Below, piece by piece: positions 35,295 through 43,563 of a stretch of 64,000 nucleotides of DNA. The number at the start of each line of letters is the position of its first letter. The first letter of the stretch is position 1. The stretch is from Candidatus Caldilinea saccharophila (lineage in GTDB: Bacteria; Chloroflexota; Anaerolineae; Caldilineales; Caldilineaceae), in assembly GCA_016710365.1 (NCBI GenBank), contig JADJVW010000005.1:1-64000 (forward strand), given 5' to 3'. The translations under genes were made by a program, and so were the position numbers. Under the pieces are notes generated by a model. The model saw nothing but the letters and a program-made list of their open reading frames with translations, was not told the origin of the DNA and did no database searches.

Positions 35295-37409
35295 CTAACT
35301 TTGATTCTGTTCCGACTGATCGTTCAGCTCGAAGCGATAGGAGACCGTGTTGAGGTTGATGATATCGCCGTGATGGAGTTCCACCATATCGTTGACGCGC
35401 AGTTTGTGCCGGTTGACATAGGTGCCGCCGGAACTGCCCTCATCCTTGAGGTAGAATTTGCCGTCATCTTTTTCAACTATAGAGGCGTGTAAGCGCGAGA
35501 CGCGTTGATCGTCGATGATGATGTCACAATAAGCTTGCTTGCGCCCAATCCGCACCTCGCGTCCGCCTTCGATATCAAGTTTAGAGGGCAGATGATCCCC
35601 CCCGTCCACGTAAATCAATGAGGCAGGCGAAATAAAATTGACCATCACCTGCGGCTCGGTGGCGTCTTCGGTCAGTTCGTAGGCAGTTTGCTCCACCATG
35701 GTGGGCTTGCTGTCAAAGGCAGTTGAGTCATACGCTGCTTCCGTAGCGGTTGTAAAGACATCGTCCACAGGGGGTTTACGGCGCATCAGCATGACAGCAG
35801 CCGCGGCGATCAGCAGCAAAGGCATGATCGCGATCAGGATGGTGACCGGCGTCACCGGGATGACGCGTGTGCCCACGAATAAAGCATTGCCGCCTTGGGA
35901 AGACGTTCCATATCCAACCAGTCCGACCACGGGCAATGTGGTAGAGAACGCCATGTTCGCTGCCAACGGTGGGATGACGATAGTCGATCCAAGATCGGAA
36001 ACGTCTGAGCCTGCTTGATTATTTTGAGCGACGCTGGCTGGGGTGGCAGTTTCAAACGCTTCAGGCTCGGGGGTGTCAGTCGGCGTTGGCTCAGGCGTGT
36101 CGGTGGGGGCCGGCGTCGGGCGGATCACCTGAACGGTGAAGGAAACAGGCGCTGACTTACCCTCCAATCCTAATTCATCGACCGCGGCCACACGCACCGT
36201 GTACACCCCGTTATCGAACGTATCGATTGGAAAGTCAATGGCGCCAAATGGCTCCGAATTTTGCACCACTGTGCGCCCACCCACCTCGTACTCGATGCGT
36301 TGGATGGCGCGTTGATGATTATCCGGCCAGGTGATATTTAGCTGAATCGGCAGTGAAGTCGGTGAGATATCAGACAGCGGTGTATCGCTGGCGTCAGCAA
36401 TACGCACGGATTGGTAATCCGGCGGCGGGATCAAAAGCTCCAAACTGGGCGGGCGTACATTGACGGCGGGGAAATCATAGCGCGCCGTCAATGTACGCCC
36501 GTCGGGATACGTGAGCGCCATGCCAACCTCGCTGGGCTGTGGCTTAGTCAGGCGATAAGTATATTCCTGTTGTTGGCGCTGCGCGCCGAACCGTTGCCAC
36601 ATCTCCTCAATTGCGGTGATCTTGTCGGCGCTGCTGTAATCCCAGTAGGCGCCGCCGGTTTCCAGTGCGATCTGCTCAAGATTGCGCCGGCTGGCAGCGT
36701 TGCGTGCATCGCCGATCATCACCGCGTCGATGGTGATGCCAAAGCGCGCTGCCTTGCGCACAATCGTTTCCAATTGCTGGGCGCTCACCGGGTCAGCGCC
36801 ATCGGAAAGGACGACCAGCGTTCGTCGCAGATTGCTGGGCGTAGCTGACGAAGCAAAGCGATCCAAAGCATCGCTGATCAAGCCAAAGAGCGGCGTCGCG
36901 GCTGGCGCACGGTCGGGCGCATCCATCCGCACGAGGTTCGCCATGCCCTGATGATCCTGCGACCAATCCGAGATCACGCGCAATGTTCCATCGTCTAAAT
37001 TCACAGAGTAGGCGGCCAGCCAATCTGTCTCTGCTGACAACTGGGCAACGCGAAAACGTTCGGCGGCGTCAGCCAACTCCCCGTAGCGCGGCAGCACATT
37101 GTTGGACAGATCGAACAGAATGCCGACCTGCACGCCAACATCCACCGGGCGGCTATCCAAAATAGGCTGTTCGACGTTGTCCTCGGTCAGCGTAATGGGC
37201 AACTCAGCAAGCGCATTTTTCAAGTTTGCGCCATAAGCCGTCACGCGGATCAGCGGCAATTGACTAGGATCAACGCCGGTAATCGTGAGGATGGGTTCTG
37301 CAGCATCTTGCGCCTGCGCCATCCGTGCCGGGAGTATAGTCTGGAAGGAGACAAAAAGCAGCAGGACGATCAGCGCTACACACCACACGACAAGTTGCTG
37401 AAGTCGCAC
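35295..37409 (-). CDS. VWA-like and FHA membrane protein
   Basis: The 704-aa product starts with GTG at 37409 and a signal peptide (VVWCVALIVLLLFVSFQTI). A VWA domain covers about residues 85-275, but its metal site reads FDLSNNV, so the second Ser of the DxSxS motif is lost. Two beta domains and a Thr/Pro linker follow. A membrane helix (VTILIAIMPLLLIAAAAVML) lies near residue 560. A cytoplasmic FHA domain occupies about 610-690 (VRIGRKQAYCDI, RVSRLHASI, SSGGTYVNRHKL) with the Arg, Ser and His needed to bind phosphothreonine. It is the first gene of the minus-strand signalling block and could recruit substrates of the co-encoded kinases. A paralogue with the same layout lies at 54436 in the secretion locus. 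Confidence 0.88.
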   Translation of the reverse strand: MRLQQLVVWCVALIVLLLFVSFQTILPARMAQAQDAAEPILTITGVDPSQLPLIRVTAYGANLKNALAELPITLTEDNVEQPILDSRPVDVGVQVGILFDLSNNVLPRYGELADAAERFRVAQLSAETDWLAAYSVNLDDGTLRVISDWSQDHQGMANLVRMDAPDRAPAATPLFGLISDALDRFASSATPSNLRRTLVVLSDGADPVSAQQLETIVRKAARFGITIDAVMIGDARNAASRRNLEQIALETGGAYWDYSSADKITAIEEMWQRFGAQRQQQEYTYRLTKPQPSEVGMALTYPDGRTLTARYDFPAVNVRPPSLELLIPPPDYQSVRIADASDTPLSDISPTSLPIQLNITWPDNHQRAIQRIEYEVGGRTVVQNSEPFGAIDFPIDTFDNGVYTVRVAAVDELGLEGKSAPVSFTVQVIRPTPAPTDTPEPTPTDTPEPEAFETATPASVAQNNQAGSDVSDLGSTIVIPPLAANMAFSTTLPVVGLVGYGTSSQGGNALFVGTRVIPVTPVTILIAIMPLLLIAAAAVMLMRRKPPVDDVFTTATEAAYDSTAFDSKPTMVEQTAYELTEDATEPQVMVNFISPASLIYVDGGDHLPSKLDIEGGREVRIGRKQAYCDIIIDDQRVSRLHASIVEKDDGKFYLKDEGSSGGTYVNRHKLRVNDMVELHHGDIINLNTVSYRFELNDQSEQNQS

Positions 37410-37593
37410 CTTTGAAGGGGAAATTCATGTTAACGCTCCCGGGGCGGATAGGCTGTTAAGCCGGCGAGATTCTTAAGAGCAGAAAAAATTTATATAAAAT
37501 AATACAATGCGATTTCGGCAAAAAGAGCTTGCTTTCTGGTCAGGTTACCAGCTTACTGAATTGTAGAACAGATTATTGGTTCTGTAAATCTTG

Positions 37594-37627
37594 TTTCCTG
37601 ACAAAATGCTGTGAATTTGTCAGGAAA
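37594..37627. promoter_or_regulatory. Perfect 12-bp inverted repeat, candidate operator
   Basis: TTTCCTGACAAA (37594-37605) and TTTGTCAGGAAA (37616-37627) are exact complements, with centres 22 bases apart, about two helical turns. It lies in the 622-base gap between the divergent signalling block and the WXG100 genes. No T-run follows, so an operator for a dimeric regulator is more likely than a terminator. Confidence 0.55.
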
Positions 37628-37728
37628 GGATTCTGCAAACGAGTATAAAGGGGCGCCACACATAAGCTAGGGACAGAATTCCCCTGTTTTACGGGACGTT
37701 GACCCTAGATGGACGTCAATTTTGGGGA

Positions 37729-37757
37729 TTGCAAATGGATTACAATTGCAGTATGAT
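37729..37757 (+). promoter_or_regulatory. Candidate promoter of the WXG100 genes
   Basis: TTGCAA (37729-37734) and TATGAT (37752-37757) are 17 bases apart, 4/6 and 5/6 to the sigma-70 consensus. Transcription would start near 37764, leaving about 270 bases of leader before the first WXG100 gene. The rest of 37410-38031 shows no gene. Confidence 0.5.
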
Positions 37758-38031
37758 GACTTTGGCGCTTCCGACTGGACTTGACCCGGATTCCATTTAC
37801 ATTATCGACAATAGCGTAAGGTTTCCATTGATTGAATTTGTCAGCATAAGCACAACCACCTGATCAACGCGAATCTGGTTGGCGCTGGAACCTGGACGCA
37901 TCCACAGCCCTGAATGGAATTCCCATAATTTTGAGCTACCGGTTGCGCTCGCTACTGTTGGTTCGACCCAGTTCATGGGGATCTAACCAAAGTCGTCGTA
38001 TCGATCCAGTTCAATTCAGGAGAATGCTCGT

Positions 38032-38334
38032 ATGTCCAACGAAATCAGGGGAGTTTACGGCGATCTCGAACAGGTCGCCAGCCGGTTTGCTAATGCGCAG
38101 TCAGAGGTGGCGGACACCTTCCAAAGGGTGCGTGCGGCCATGGATCCGCTGGAAAATGGCAGTTGGATCGGCCGCGGATCAGATGCCTTTGTGCGCGAGA
38201 TGCGCGGCGAAGTGCTGCCTGCCGTGCAGAGATTACAACAGTCGCTGGGTGAGGCCGCGCGCACCACCGGCGCCATTGTCCAAGCCCTGCGCCAGGCCGA
38301 TGAAGAAGCAAGTTCTCCGTTCCGCACTACTTGA
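38032..38334 (+). CDS. WXG100-family protein 1
   Basis: A 100-aa two-helix protein with the WXG-type turn GSWIGRGSDAF near residues 43-53, where W-I-G stands for W-x-G. The length, helical heptads on both sides and absence of a signal peptide are those of ESAT-6/CFP-10 family type VII substrates. AGGAGA lies nine bases before the ATG. It is the first of four tandem small genes. It may be a secreted substrate or a partner that guides substrates to the EccC-like ATPase. Confidence 0.88.
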   Translation: MSNEIRGVYGDLEQVASRFANAQSEVADTFQRVRAAMDPLENGSWIGRGSDAFVREMRGEVLPAVQRLQQSLGEAARTTGAIVQALRQADEEASSPFRTT

Positions 38335-38423
38335 TCTGCGTTAGCGAGACTGTTCGCAAGAGTGTCGATGAAACTGTAGCCAACCACTTTGCATCAATTG
38401 AATGAACGAGGAGGTCATCGCTT

Positions 38424-38720
38424 ATGACTGACGAAATCCGAGTTGTGTATCCCGACATGGAAGAGATGAGCCGCACTTTCCAACAAGGCGCCGAGCAGCT
38501 TCAGCAAACCCTGCAGGAAATGCAAACGATTGCCACGGCGTTAGAAGATGGCGCTCTACTCGGACTTGGCGGTGAGGCATTTGTTGAGGGAATTCGTGGC
38601 CGATTGGCGCCCGCCATCAACCGGCTGGCGAGCAAATTCAACGAATTGGATCGGGACGTGCGCGCCGCAATGCGTTATGCCATGCAGGCTGATATTGAAT
38701 CCAAAAGCAAGTTTGGATAA
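38424..38720 (+). CDS. WXG100-like protein 2 (Trp lost)
   Basis: A 98-aa helical hairpin aligned with its neighbour (MTDEIRVVYPDMEEMSRTF), but the turn reads GALLGLGGEAF, so the Trp is replaced while the Gly and following EAF are kept. GAGGAGG precedes the ATG. Probably a WXG100 paralogue forming a heterodimer with another of the set (inference). Confidence 0.8.
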   Translation: MTDEIRVVYPDMEEMSRTFQQGAEQLQQTLQEMQTIATALEDGALLGLGGEAFVEGIRGRLAPAINRLASKFNELDRDVRAAMRYAMQADIESKSKFG

Positions 38721-38738
38721 ATCAGGAAGGAGATGACG

Positions 38739-39080
38739 ATGTTTGGTATCGAACAAGCCCTGATTCGCATGGCGCGGCAGGTGGTGCAAAATGTCACATC
38801 GCAACTGACGCAACAGTTGAATGTGGTGCAAAACCAAGCCCTGCAGCCGATGCGGATGATGGTGCAGCAGGTGATGGGCGGAATTTGGATTGGGGAAGGC
38901 GCCAATGCCTTTGTCGAGGAAGTGTCTTCCTTGATGATCCCGGGCGTGGGCCAGGTGATGGATCAGATCAGCACGACGACGCGCAACATCAACCATGCCG
39001 TTGAGGTCATCGACGAGGCCGACAAAAAGGTGCAGAGCATGGTAAATTCGTTGAGCGATGTTTTCAGCCGCATCTATTAA
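38739..39080 (+). CDS. WXG100-family protein 3
   Basis: About 113 aa from ATG 38739. This start has AAGGAG six bases upstream, while the ATG at 38733 abuts it. The turn is GGIWIGEGANAF. The first helix is longer and rich in Gln/Met (MARQVVQNVTSQLTQQLN). The C-terminal part carries a conserved-looking DEADKK segment. Likely a type VII substrate or chaperone-like partner. Confidence 0.82.
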   Translation: MFGIEQALIRMARQVVQNVTSQLTQQLNVVQNQALQPMRMMVQQVMGGIWIGEGANAFVEEVSSLMIPGVGQVMDQISTTTRNINHAVEVIDEADKKVQSMVNSLSDVFSRIY

Positions 39081-39116
39081 CAGCTTGTAGAACCATAATT
39101 TCCACGGAGGCGATCT

Positions 39117-39410
39117 ATGGATGAAGTTTATATGGATATTCCGGCGGTGCGCCAAATGGCCCAAAATTTCGGGCAAGTTGGCGAAGTTCTACAGGCCGTC
39201 AACGCCGCATTGGAGGCGTTGCTGACGATCCTGAAGACGACGGCGTTTATCGGCTTGGTCGGTGGGTTTGCTCTCATCCAGTTTATCGAAATGATCAAAC
39301 CCCATGTCAAACGGATGGCGGACAAGTGCCAGGAATTGAACAAGGACCTTGTCTCATCAGTGGGCGCTTACGAACGCGGCGACCAGCGCGGCGCCACCCG
39401 TTTCTACTAG
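39117..39410 (+). CDS. WXG100-like protein 4 (degenerate turn)
   Basis: A 97-aa helical protein in line with the three preceding genes. The turn region is hydrophobic (TTAFIGLVGGFALIQF) with no Trp. GGAGG lies six bases before the ATG. The tail (YERGDQRGATRFY) is polar and aromatic. Its membership of the WXG100 set rests on position, size and helix pattern, so it is less certain. Confidence 0.68.
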   Translation: MDEVYMDIPAVRQMAQNFGQVGEVLQAVNAALEALLTILKTTAFIGLVGGFALIQFIEMIKPHVKRMADKCQELNKDLVSSVGAYERGDQRGATRFY

Positions 39411-39444
39411 ACGACAGAAGCAATTCAGGGAATTTTGGGCAGCG

Positions 39445-39478
39445 AAAAACCGAGTTTCTTCAAGAAACTCGGTTTTTG
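39445..39478. terminator. Bidirectional intrinsic terminator
   Basis: The left arm AAAAACCGAGTTTCT and right arm AGAAACTCGGTTTTT pair perfectly around a three-base loop, with A-run and T-run ends. It lies between the convergent WXG100 genes (end 39410) and the pseudokinase gene (end 39496), so it can stop transcription from both sides. Confidence 0.9.
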
Positions 39479-39495
39479 TAAGCGTTGCTCACCCC

Positions 39496-40626
39496 CTACG
39501 ACAGCAAGCCCTGCGCCATGGAGATTGCTAACGCCAGCAAGAACGCGACGGTTAGCACTGCCCCGGCCACCACATAAATAGTGCGTTGGCTGGGGCGGCG
39601 GTTCTGTTTGCGTGCTTCGGGGATTGGCCCAAAGAAAGCCATCAGTTGTTGGCCGAACGCCGCCGGATCGGGCAGCCGCTTGTTGATCTGTATGTCGGCG
39701 CACTGGCGCGCCAGTTCAGCAATCGGGCGTACATCGTCTAGGCGATCCATCGGCTGCTGCGGACCACGCGCAGCCAGCGCATAGAGTGCTTCGTCGCCAC
39801 GTAGCAGGTCAGGGATCGGCGGCGCACCGATCAGCATCTCGTAGAGCAGCACACCCAGCCCGTAGACATCAACCTGGGCATTGGGTGGAATCTGCTGGCC
39901 GCTCTGCTTAGGAAGCCGCCGGCGCTCATCGATCAATTCGGGCGCGGTGTAGGCAGGCGGCAGAAACTCAGGATACCAGGTTTGGGCAAGTGCATCGGCG
40001 GGGCTGACAATGCCGAGGTCGACGAGTAGAACGCGCGCGGCATAAGGCGGCGCCGCGTCGAAATGCACCAGCACACTTTCCGGCGCCAGGCCAAAATGAA
40101 AGAGGCGGCGCCGATGCAGATAGGCCACCGCGGTGGCGACGCCGATGCTAATCCAGCCGATGTGGTTTGTCCAAAGCTGGGGTTGCTTGCGCAGGATATC
40201 ACGCAGCGATTCCGCCTCGATGTAGGTGAAGACGTAGTAATAGACAAGGCGGCCCGCGATCATGATTTTGCCGTAAGTTTCCTGCTTGCCGGCCCGTTGC
40301 AGATTTACCGGCAGCAAATTGGGCAAAAATGGCGCCGCCACTTTTTTGACCTGCGCCACCGCACACAGTTCGGCCTCGCGTTTGAGGCGCTCTTTGTGGC
40401 CAGCGCCTTGATGCGCCACCTTGACATAGACCGGCTCGCCCGGGCGCACGCCCGCATAGACAACGCCCGACCGCAGGATCGTGACCGGGCGCACAATCTC
40501 AATATCGGCGATGTGCTCGCCTGTTTCCAGGATTAGCGGCGACAACTCACCGGGGCAGTAGGTCTGTTCGCAATAGAGATTGGCATCGGGAGCAGTCCGT
40601 TGGCAGATCAGGCAATGTTGTTGCAT
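39496..40626 (-). CDS. Tail-anchored pseudokinase with N-terminal zinc-binding motif
   Basis: The start at 40626 (MQQHCLICQRTAPDANLYC) gives about 376 aa. Four Cys (CLIC ... CEQTYC) resemble a zinc ribbon. A kinase-like fold follows with the Lys (VYVKVAH) and a DLG motif (VLLVDLGIV). The catalytic loop reads FHFGLAPESVL, so the catalytic Asp is Gly and the Asn is Ser, and there is no glycine loop. It should not transfer phosphate. A single membrane helix (TIYVVAGAVLTVAFLLALAIS) ends the protein. EssB/YukC, a core part of Firmicutes type VII systems, is also a membrane pseudokinase, so an analogous role is attractive but unproven. It is divergent from the WXG100-lipase gene. Confidence 0.8.
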   Translation of the reverse strand: MQQHCLICQRTAPDANLYCEQTYCPGELSPLILETGEHIADIEIVRPVTILRSGVVYAGVRPGEPVYVKVAHQGAGHKERLKREAELCAVAQVKKVAAPFLPNLLPVNLQRAGKQETYGKIMIAGRLVYYYVFTYIEAESLRDILRKQPQLWTNHIGWISIGVATAVAYLHRRRLFHFGLAPESVLVHFDAAPPYAARVLLVDLGIVSPADALAQTWYPEFLPPAYTAPELIDERRRLPKQSGQQIPPNAQVDVYGLGVLLYEMLIGAPPIPDLLRGDEALYALAARGPQQPMDRLDDVRPIAELARQCADIQINKRLPDPAAFGQQLMAFFGPIPEARKQNRRPSQRTIYVVAGAVLTVAFLLALAISMAQGLLS

Positions 40627-40681
40627 AGAGCGGCTTCCTGTTGGGGTGCATGAAGAAGGTCGATTGATGCGTGTAACACTA

Positions 40682-40704
40682 CTCTGATTTGCGGGCCCTG
40701 TCAA
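40682..40704 (-). promoter_or_regulatory. Possible promoter element for the pseudokinase gene
   Basis: On the minus strand a perfect TTGACA (40704-40699) lies upstream of the pseudokinase start. The -10 candidate 17 bases on (TAGTGT) matches only three positions, so support is weak. A plus-strand CTGACA at 40710 could serve the divergent WXG100-lipase gene. Confidence 0.3.
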
Positions 40705-40768
40705 CGAATCTGACAATTTTGTTGTGTTAATTCTCTATCCTCAGCACGAACCAGGATGAGTGACCATC

Positions 40769-42046
40769 ATGAGTGCAAGTGTTGTCCAGGCGCAGTACGA
40801 ACAGCTTGAACAGATTGCCGCGTGCTTTGCCGCCGCCGCCGAACAGCAGCAGGTGCTGCTGGAACGCGTCAATCGCCAGGTGGAGGTGCTGCGCGGCGGG
40901 AGCTGGCAGGGCAAAGGCGTGGCGGCGTTCTTGCAGGAGATGGATGGGGAGGTCGGGCCGGCGCAACAGCGACTGAACGAATCTCTGTACTTTGCCAGTG
41001 AAACCACACGGTCACTTGAGCTTACGCTGCGTGCAGCAGAAAATAGCGCTGCCCAACTCTTTCAAAATCGAGAACAAATTACGCTCCCTCCAAGTTCATT
41101 GCCGATAATGATTGGACCCAATGGCGAGATTATGCCTTTGCCAATTGGGGAGGTGCCGCCAAGGATTTATGTAACAAATGGAATCAACAACGATGGAAGC
41201 GGGAATGTTGCGCTACGCAACTATCTAGTCAAATACGGCTATCCTTCCAGCCAAGTTGTTGTTTTGCCTGGTATTTACTCGACCAACTTGGCTGGAAAGT
41301 GGGATAAATTGGATATTCCGCACTTTGAAGGAACTAACCTTAGCGGCACGAAATATGAAAACAAATTCCTGAGTCCAGTCAACTGGCTGACTGAACATGC
41401 CGCCAATGCAGCCAACAATGCAACAGGGGCTGCTGCTGACAGAGTGAATTTGGTTACATCGAGTGTCAATGGAGCAGTATCTTACACACTTCGATTTCTC
41501 AATAGTATGATGGGAGGTGCACAAGTATGTTCCGAGTATCAAACTGGAGGTGACACCGAGACATACAAGATTGAGCAGGCAATACTGCAAGATACCATGC
41601 GCAACCCATTAACTCCAGGTCAGAAGGTTATCATTATGGGTCACAGCGGTGGCTCCGCCCCAAATGCAAACGCCGTTACGCGCTTGTCAGGTACGTTAAT
41701 AAAAAGAACTGATAGAACTATTTCTCCTCTAGAGTTTGAAGGGCTTGTATCAATGGGATCCCCTATTTTCAACCGTGATGCAGCAAGTCGGTTGACGCAT
41801 GTGGTCGAAATCAGACATGAAGATGATTTTGTGGGGAGACCTTGGCTGCGCTCCGATGAAAGAAAATCTTTCATACAAGACTTTGTAGATCGTGACTGGA
41901 ATGTCAGTTCAACATATACGATTTCGGGGTCCTACCCTGGACTATTCGCACCACACACTGATTCCTATTCCGACATAGAGAGCAGCCAAGTAGCTGACAT
42001 TCTCAATCAGAATTTCAAACTCGGCTTGGCACGCCAGACAGATTGA
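40769..42046 (+). CDS. WXG100 - lipase/esterase fusion, candidate type VII toxin
   Basis: About 425 aa. Residues 1-95 are a WXG100 domain (RGGSWQGKGVAAF, W near 46). A linker with Pro follows. Residues about 130-425 are an alpha/beta hydrolase: YVTNGINNDGSGN near the start, the nucleophile elbow VIIMGHSGGSAPNANAV (Ser near 293), an acid in EIRHEDDFVG (near 352) and a His in FAPHTDSYSD (near 396). Trypsin-like or nuclease motifs are absent. The WXG100 part is GC-rich like its neighbours, while the hydrolase part is clearly more AT-rich, as in polymorphic toxins that swap C-terminal domains. LXG/WXG-lipase effectors are known in Firmicutes type VII systems. Secretion and toxicity here are inferred. 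Confidence 0.82.
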   Translation: MSASVVQAQYEQLEQIAACFAAAAEQQQVLLERVNRQVEVLRGGSWQGKGVAAFLQEMDGEVGPAQQRLNESLYFASETTRSLELTLRAAENSAAQLFQNREQITLPPSSLPIMIGPNGEIMPLPIGEVPPRIYVTNGINNDGSGNVALRNYLVKYGYPSSQVVVLPGIYSTNLAGKWDKLDIPHFEGTNLSGTKYENKFLSPVNWLTEHAANAANNATGAAADRVNLVTSSVNGAVSYTLRFLNSMMGGAQVCSEYQTGGDTETYKIEQAILQDTMRNPLTPGQKVIIMGHSGGSAPNANAVTRLSGTLIKRTDRTISPLEFEGLVSMGSPIFNRDAASRLTHVVEIRHEDDFVGRPWLRSDERKSFIQDFVDRDWNVSSTYTISGSYPGLFAPHTDSYSDIESSQVADILNQNFKLGLARQTD

Positions 42047-42059
42047 TCTCTAGAATATT

Positions 42060-42734
42060 ATGTCAATAAAGAGAGTGAGACTTATCATGTTTGCGTGGTT
42101 ATGGAGCCTTGTAGCAGGTTGCCAACAGACAATTCCGACAGAGTACTTGTCGAACAGCATATCAGGATCGGAACGTTTCATTAACGCCCAAGAGATTGGA
42201 CGTTGGTCAAATAGTCTGCCCTCCAATGCGACGCTTAACTACTTTCAAGTTCTCACGACTTCTGGCAACAATGAATTTCGTACATTCTTGCGCACAGGCT
42301 CAGAAGAAATCAGTTCAGTTTATGTTGGTCAACTGGTCCCTATCTTTCCAGATGCACCAATACAGGTGGTGCTGTTCGCCGTCAATGGAGACCACTACAT
42401 TGCAGGCACAATTGACGAGACTGTTCCTGGAACACTGGAGACCATAGCGTTTGAGCGATACGAACCGGACTCCTCGTTGTGGGCGGAAGCAACTAAGATC
42501 AGCGATATCCGCGAACGCCTTTTTCTGATCCCAATTACAACCACAGAAGCACAACAATGGCAGGCGGTGCAACGCATTACCATCAGCACACGCGAGGCAC
42601 TCAAAGCAATGCACGACGAAATCGACGCCGCAAAGGCAGAGCAACGTCTGCCGGAACATGACGGCAGCGCATGGTCCAAGTTTTATGCGCCCGCAATCGA
42701 TATTTCAACAAGGTTCATCAATCTATATGACTAA
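42060..42734 (+). CDS. Lipoprotein of unknown function, candidate immunity protein
   Basis: The 224-aa product has a basic start, a hydrophobic segment and a lipobox LVAGC (Cys near residue 21), so it should be lipid-anchored outside the membrane. No known domain is recognised. The middle is beta-rich (VQVVLFAVNGDHYIAGTI) and the C-terminus helical. It directly follows the WXG100-lipase gene by 13 bases and shares its AT-rich composition. A lipid-anchored neighbour is where an immunity protein against a secreted lipase would be expected, as for the S. aureus TslA lipase and its lipoprotein partner. This assignment is by context only. Confidence 0.65.
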   Translation: MSIKRVRLIMFAWLWSLVAGCQQTIPTEYLSNSISGSERFINAQEIGRWSNSLPSNATLNYFQVLTTSGNNEFRTFLRTGSEEISSVYVGQLVPIFPDAPIQVVLFAVNGDHYIAGTIDETVPGTLETIAFERYEPDSSLWAEATKISDIRERLFLIPITTTEAQQWQAVQRITISTREALKAMHDEIDAAKAEQRLPEHDGSAWSKFYAPAIDISTRFINLYD

Positions 42735-43563
42735 TCCGCGATCAACTCAAAACTACAAGCCGTTAGTTTTCCTGTCGTTTGACGAGATCTTTTACCTTTG
42801 CAGTCTCCTTGATCGCCCACCGTTTGTTGGACTCGGGGTTGCTGGGTACAGTGAAGAAGTGACCCTGGAACAGCGCGCATACGGTCTGATTTGCGCAGAA
42901 CGCTCGCTGCGCGCACGTGGTATAGCGCGCTTTGACCAAACAGGCAATATCCAAATTCAGAATGACATACTGAATGCTGTAGGGATTGCCGCATACGCTG
43001 AACAAACGTATGTGTTGCAAAAAATAACAGAAGATAGCGTACTAGACCAGATATCATCTTATGTTTTGGCTGATCAGGCAATGTTGCTGTTCAACCCGTC
43101 ACCAATGATTTATGGGATTGTTATCTTGCCGGATCGCGAGCAGTTAATTGCTGAAATGACTGCTTATAGCCTACCTCTAGAAACCACAGAATCATCGCAC
43201 CAACAACATAAGTTTCTTGTTTCAAAAGAAATGCTTGAACGTATTCAACAGGTATCATCACCAATGCCAAGCAATCTGCTTGTTTCCCAGTTGCAAATGG
43301 AAGGAGTACCTGTAAATTCCGCTCATGCATTTGCCGAGACCATGGAGAAAAATCACACACTGACATCGATCCATGTGATTATTCCACAGTCACAGGATCG
43401 TACGTCGGTGCAACAAATCACAGTAGTTCAAAGTAGCAAGATTGGGTGGCTGGTGGTTGAATCATCGAGCAATTTAGCAGGCGGTGCGACCGTTTATAGC
43501 GTTAGCTCATTATTGCGCGACCGACTCGCAAAGTCATTTGCTGAGTGGCTGTTACCCCAATGA
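42727..43563 (+). CDS. EspG-like protein (putative type VII chaperone)
   Basis: About 278 aa. The start at 42727 overlaps the lipoprotein gene by 8 bases; the longer start lies deeper in that gene. The N-terminus (FLSFDEIFYLCSLLDRPP, then LEQRAYGLICAERSLRARGI, then FD..G.I..QNDILNAVG) aligns by eye with the protein at 53948 and has the pattern of EspG family chaperones (helical start, ALRARG, then a beta-rich half). EspG proteins bind WXG100/PE-PPE substrates in the cytosol. The family call is a proposal that a profile search should test. The gene ends in an ATGA overlap with the EccC-like gene. Composition is AT-rich like the toxin pair. Confidence 0.55.
   Translation: MTNPRSTQNYKPLVFLSFDEIFYLCSLLDRPPFVGLGVAGYSEEVTLEQRAYGLICAERSLRARGIARFDQTGNIQIQNDILNAVGIAAYAEQTYVLQKITEDSVLDQISSYVLADQAMLLFNPSPMIYGIVILPDREQLIAEMTAYSLPLETTESSHQQHKFLVSKEMLERIQQVSSPMPSNLLVSQLQMEGVPVNSAHAFAETMEKNHTLTSIHVIIPQSQDRTSVQQITVVQSSKIGWLVVESSSNLAGGATVYSVSSLLRDRLAKSFAEWLLPQ

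Noticed and set aside
39117..39410. Small membrane protein (holin-like) instead of a WXG100 relative
   Set aside because: The hydrophobic centre is short and its position, length and ribosome site match the three preceding WXG100 genes; kept as WXG100-like with lower confidence.
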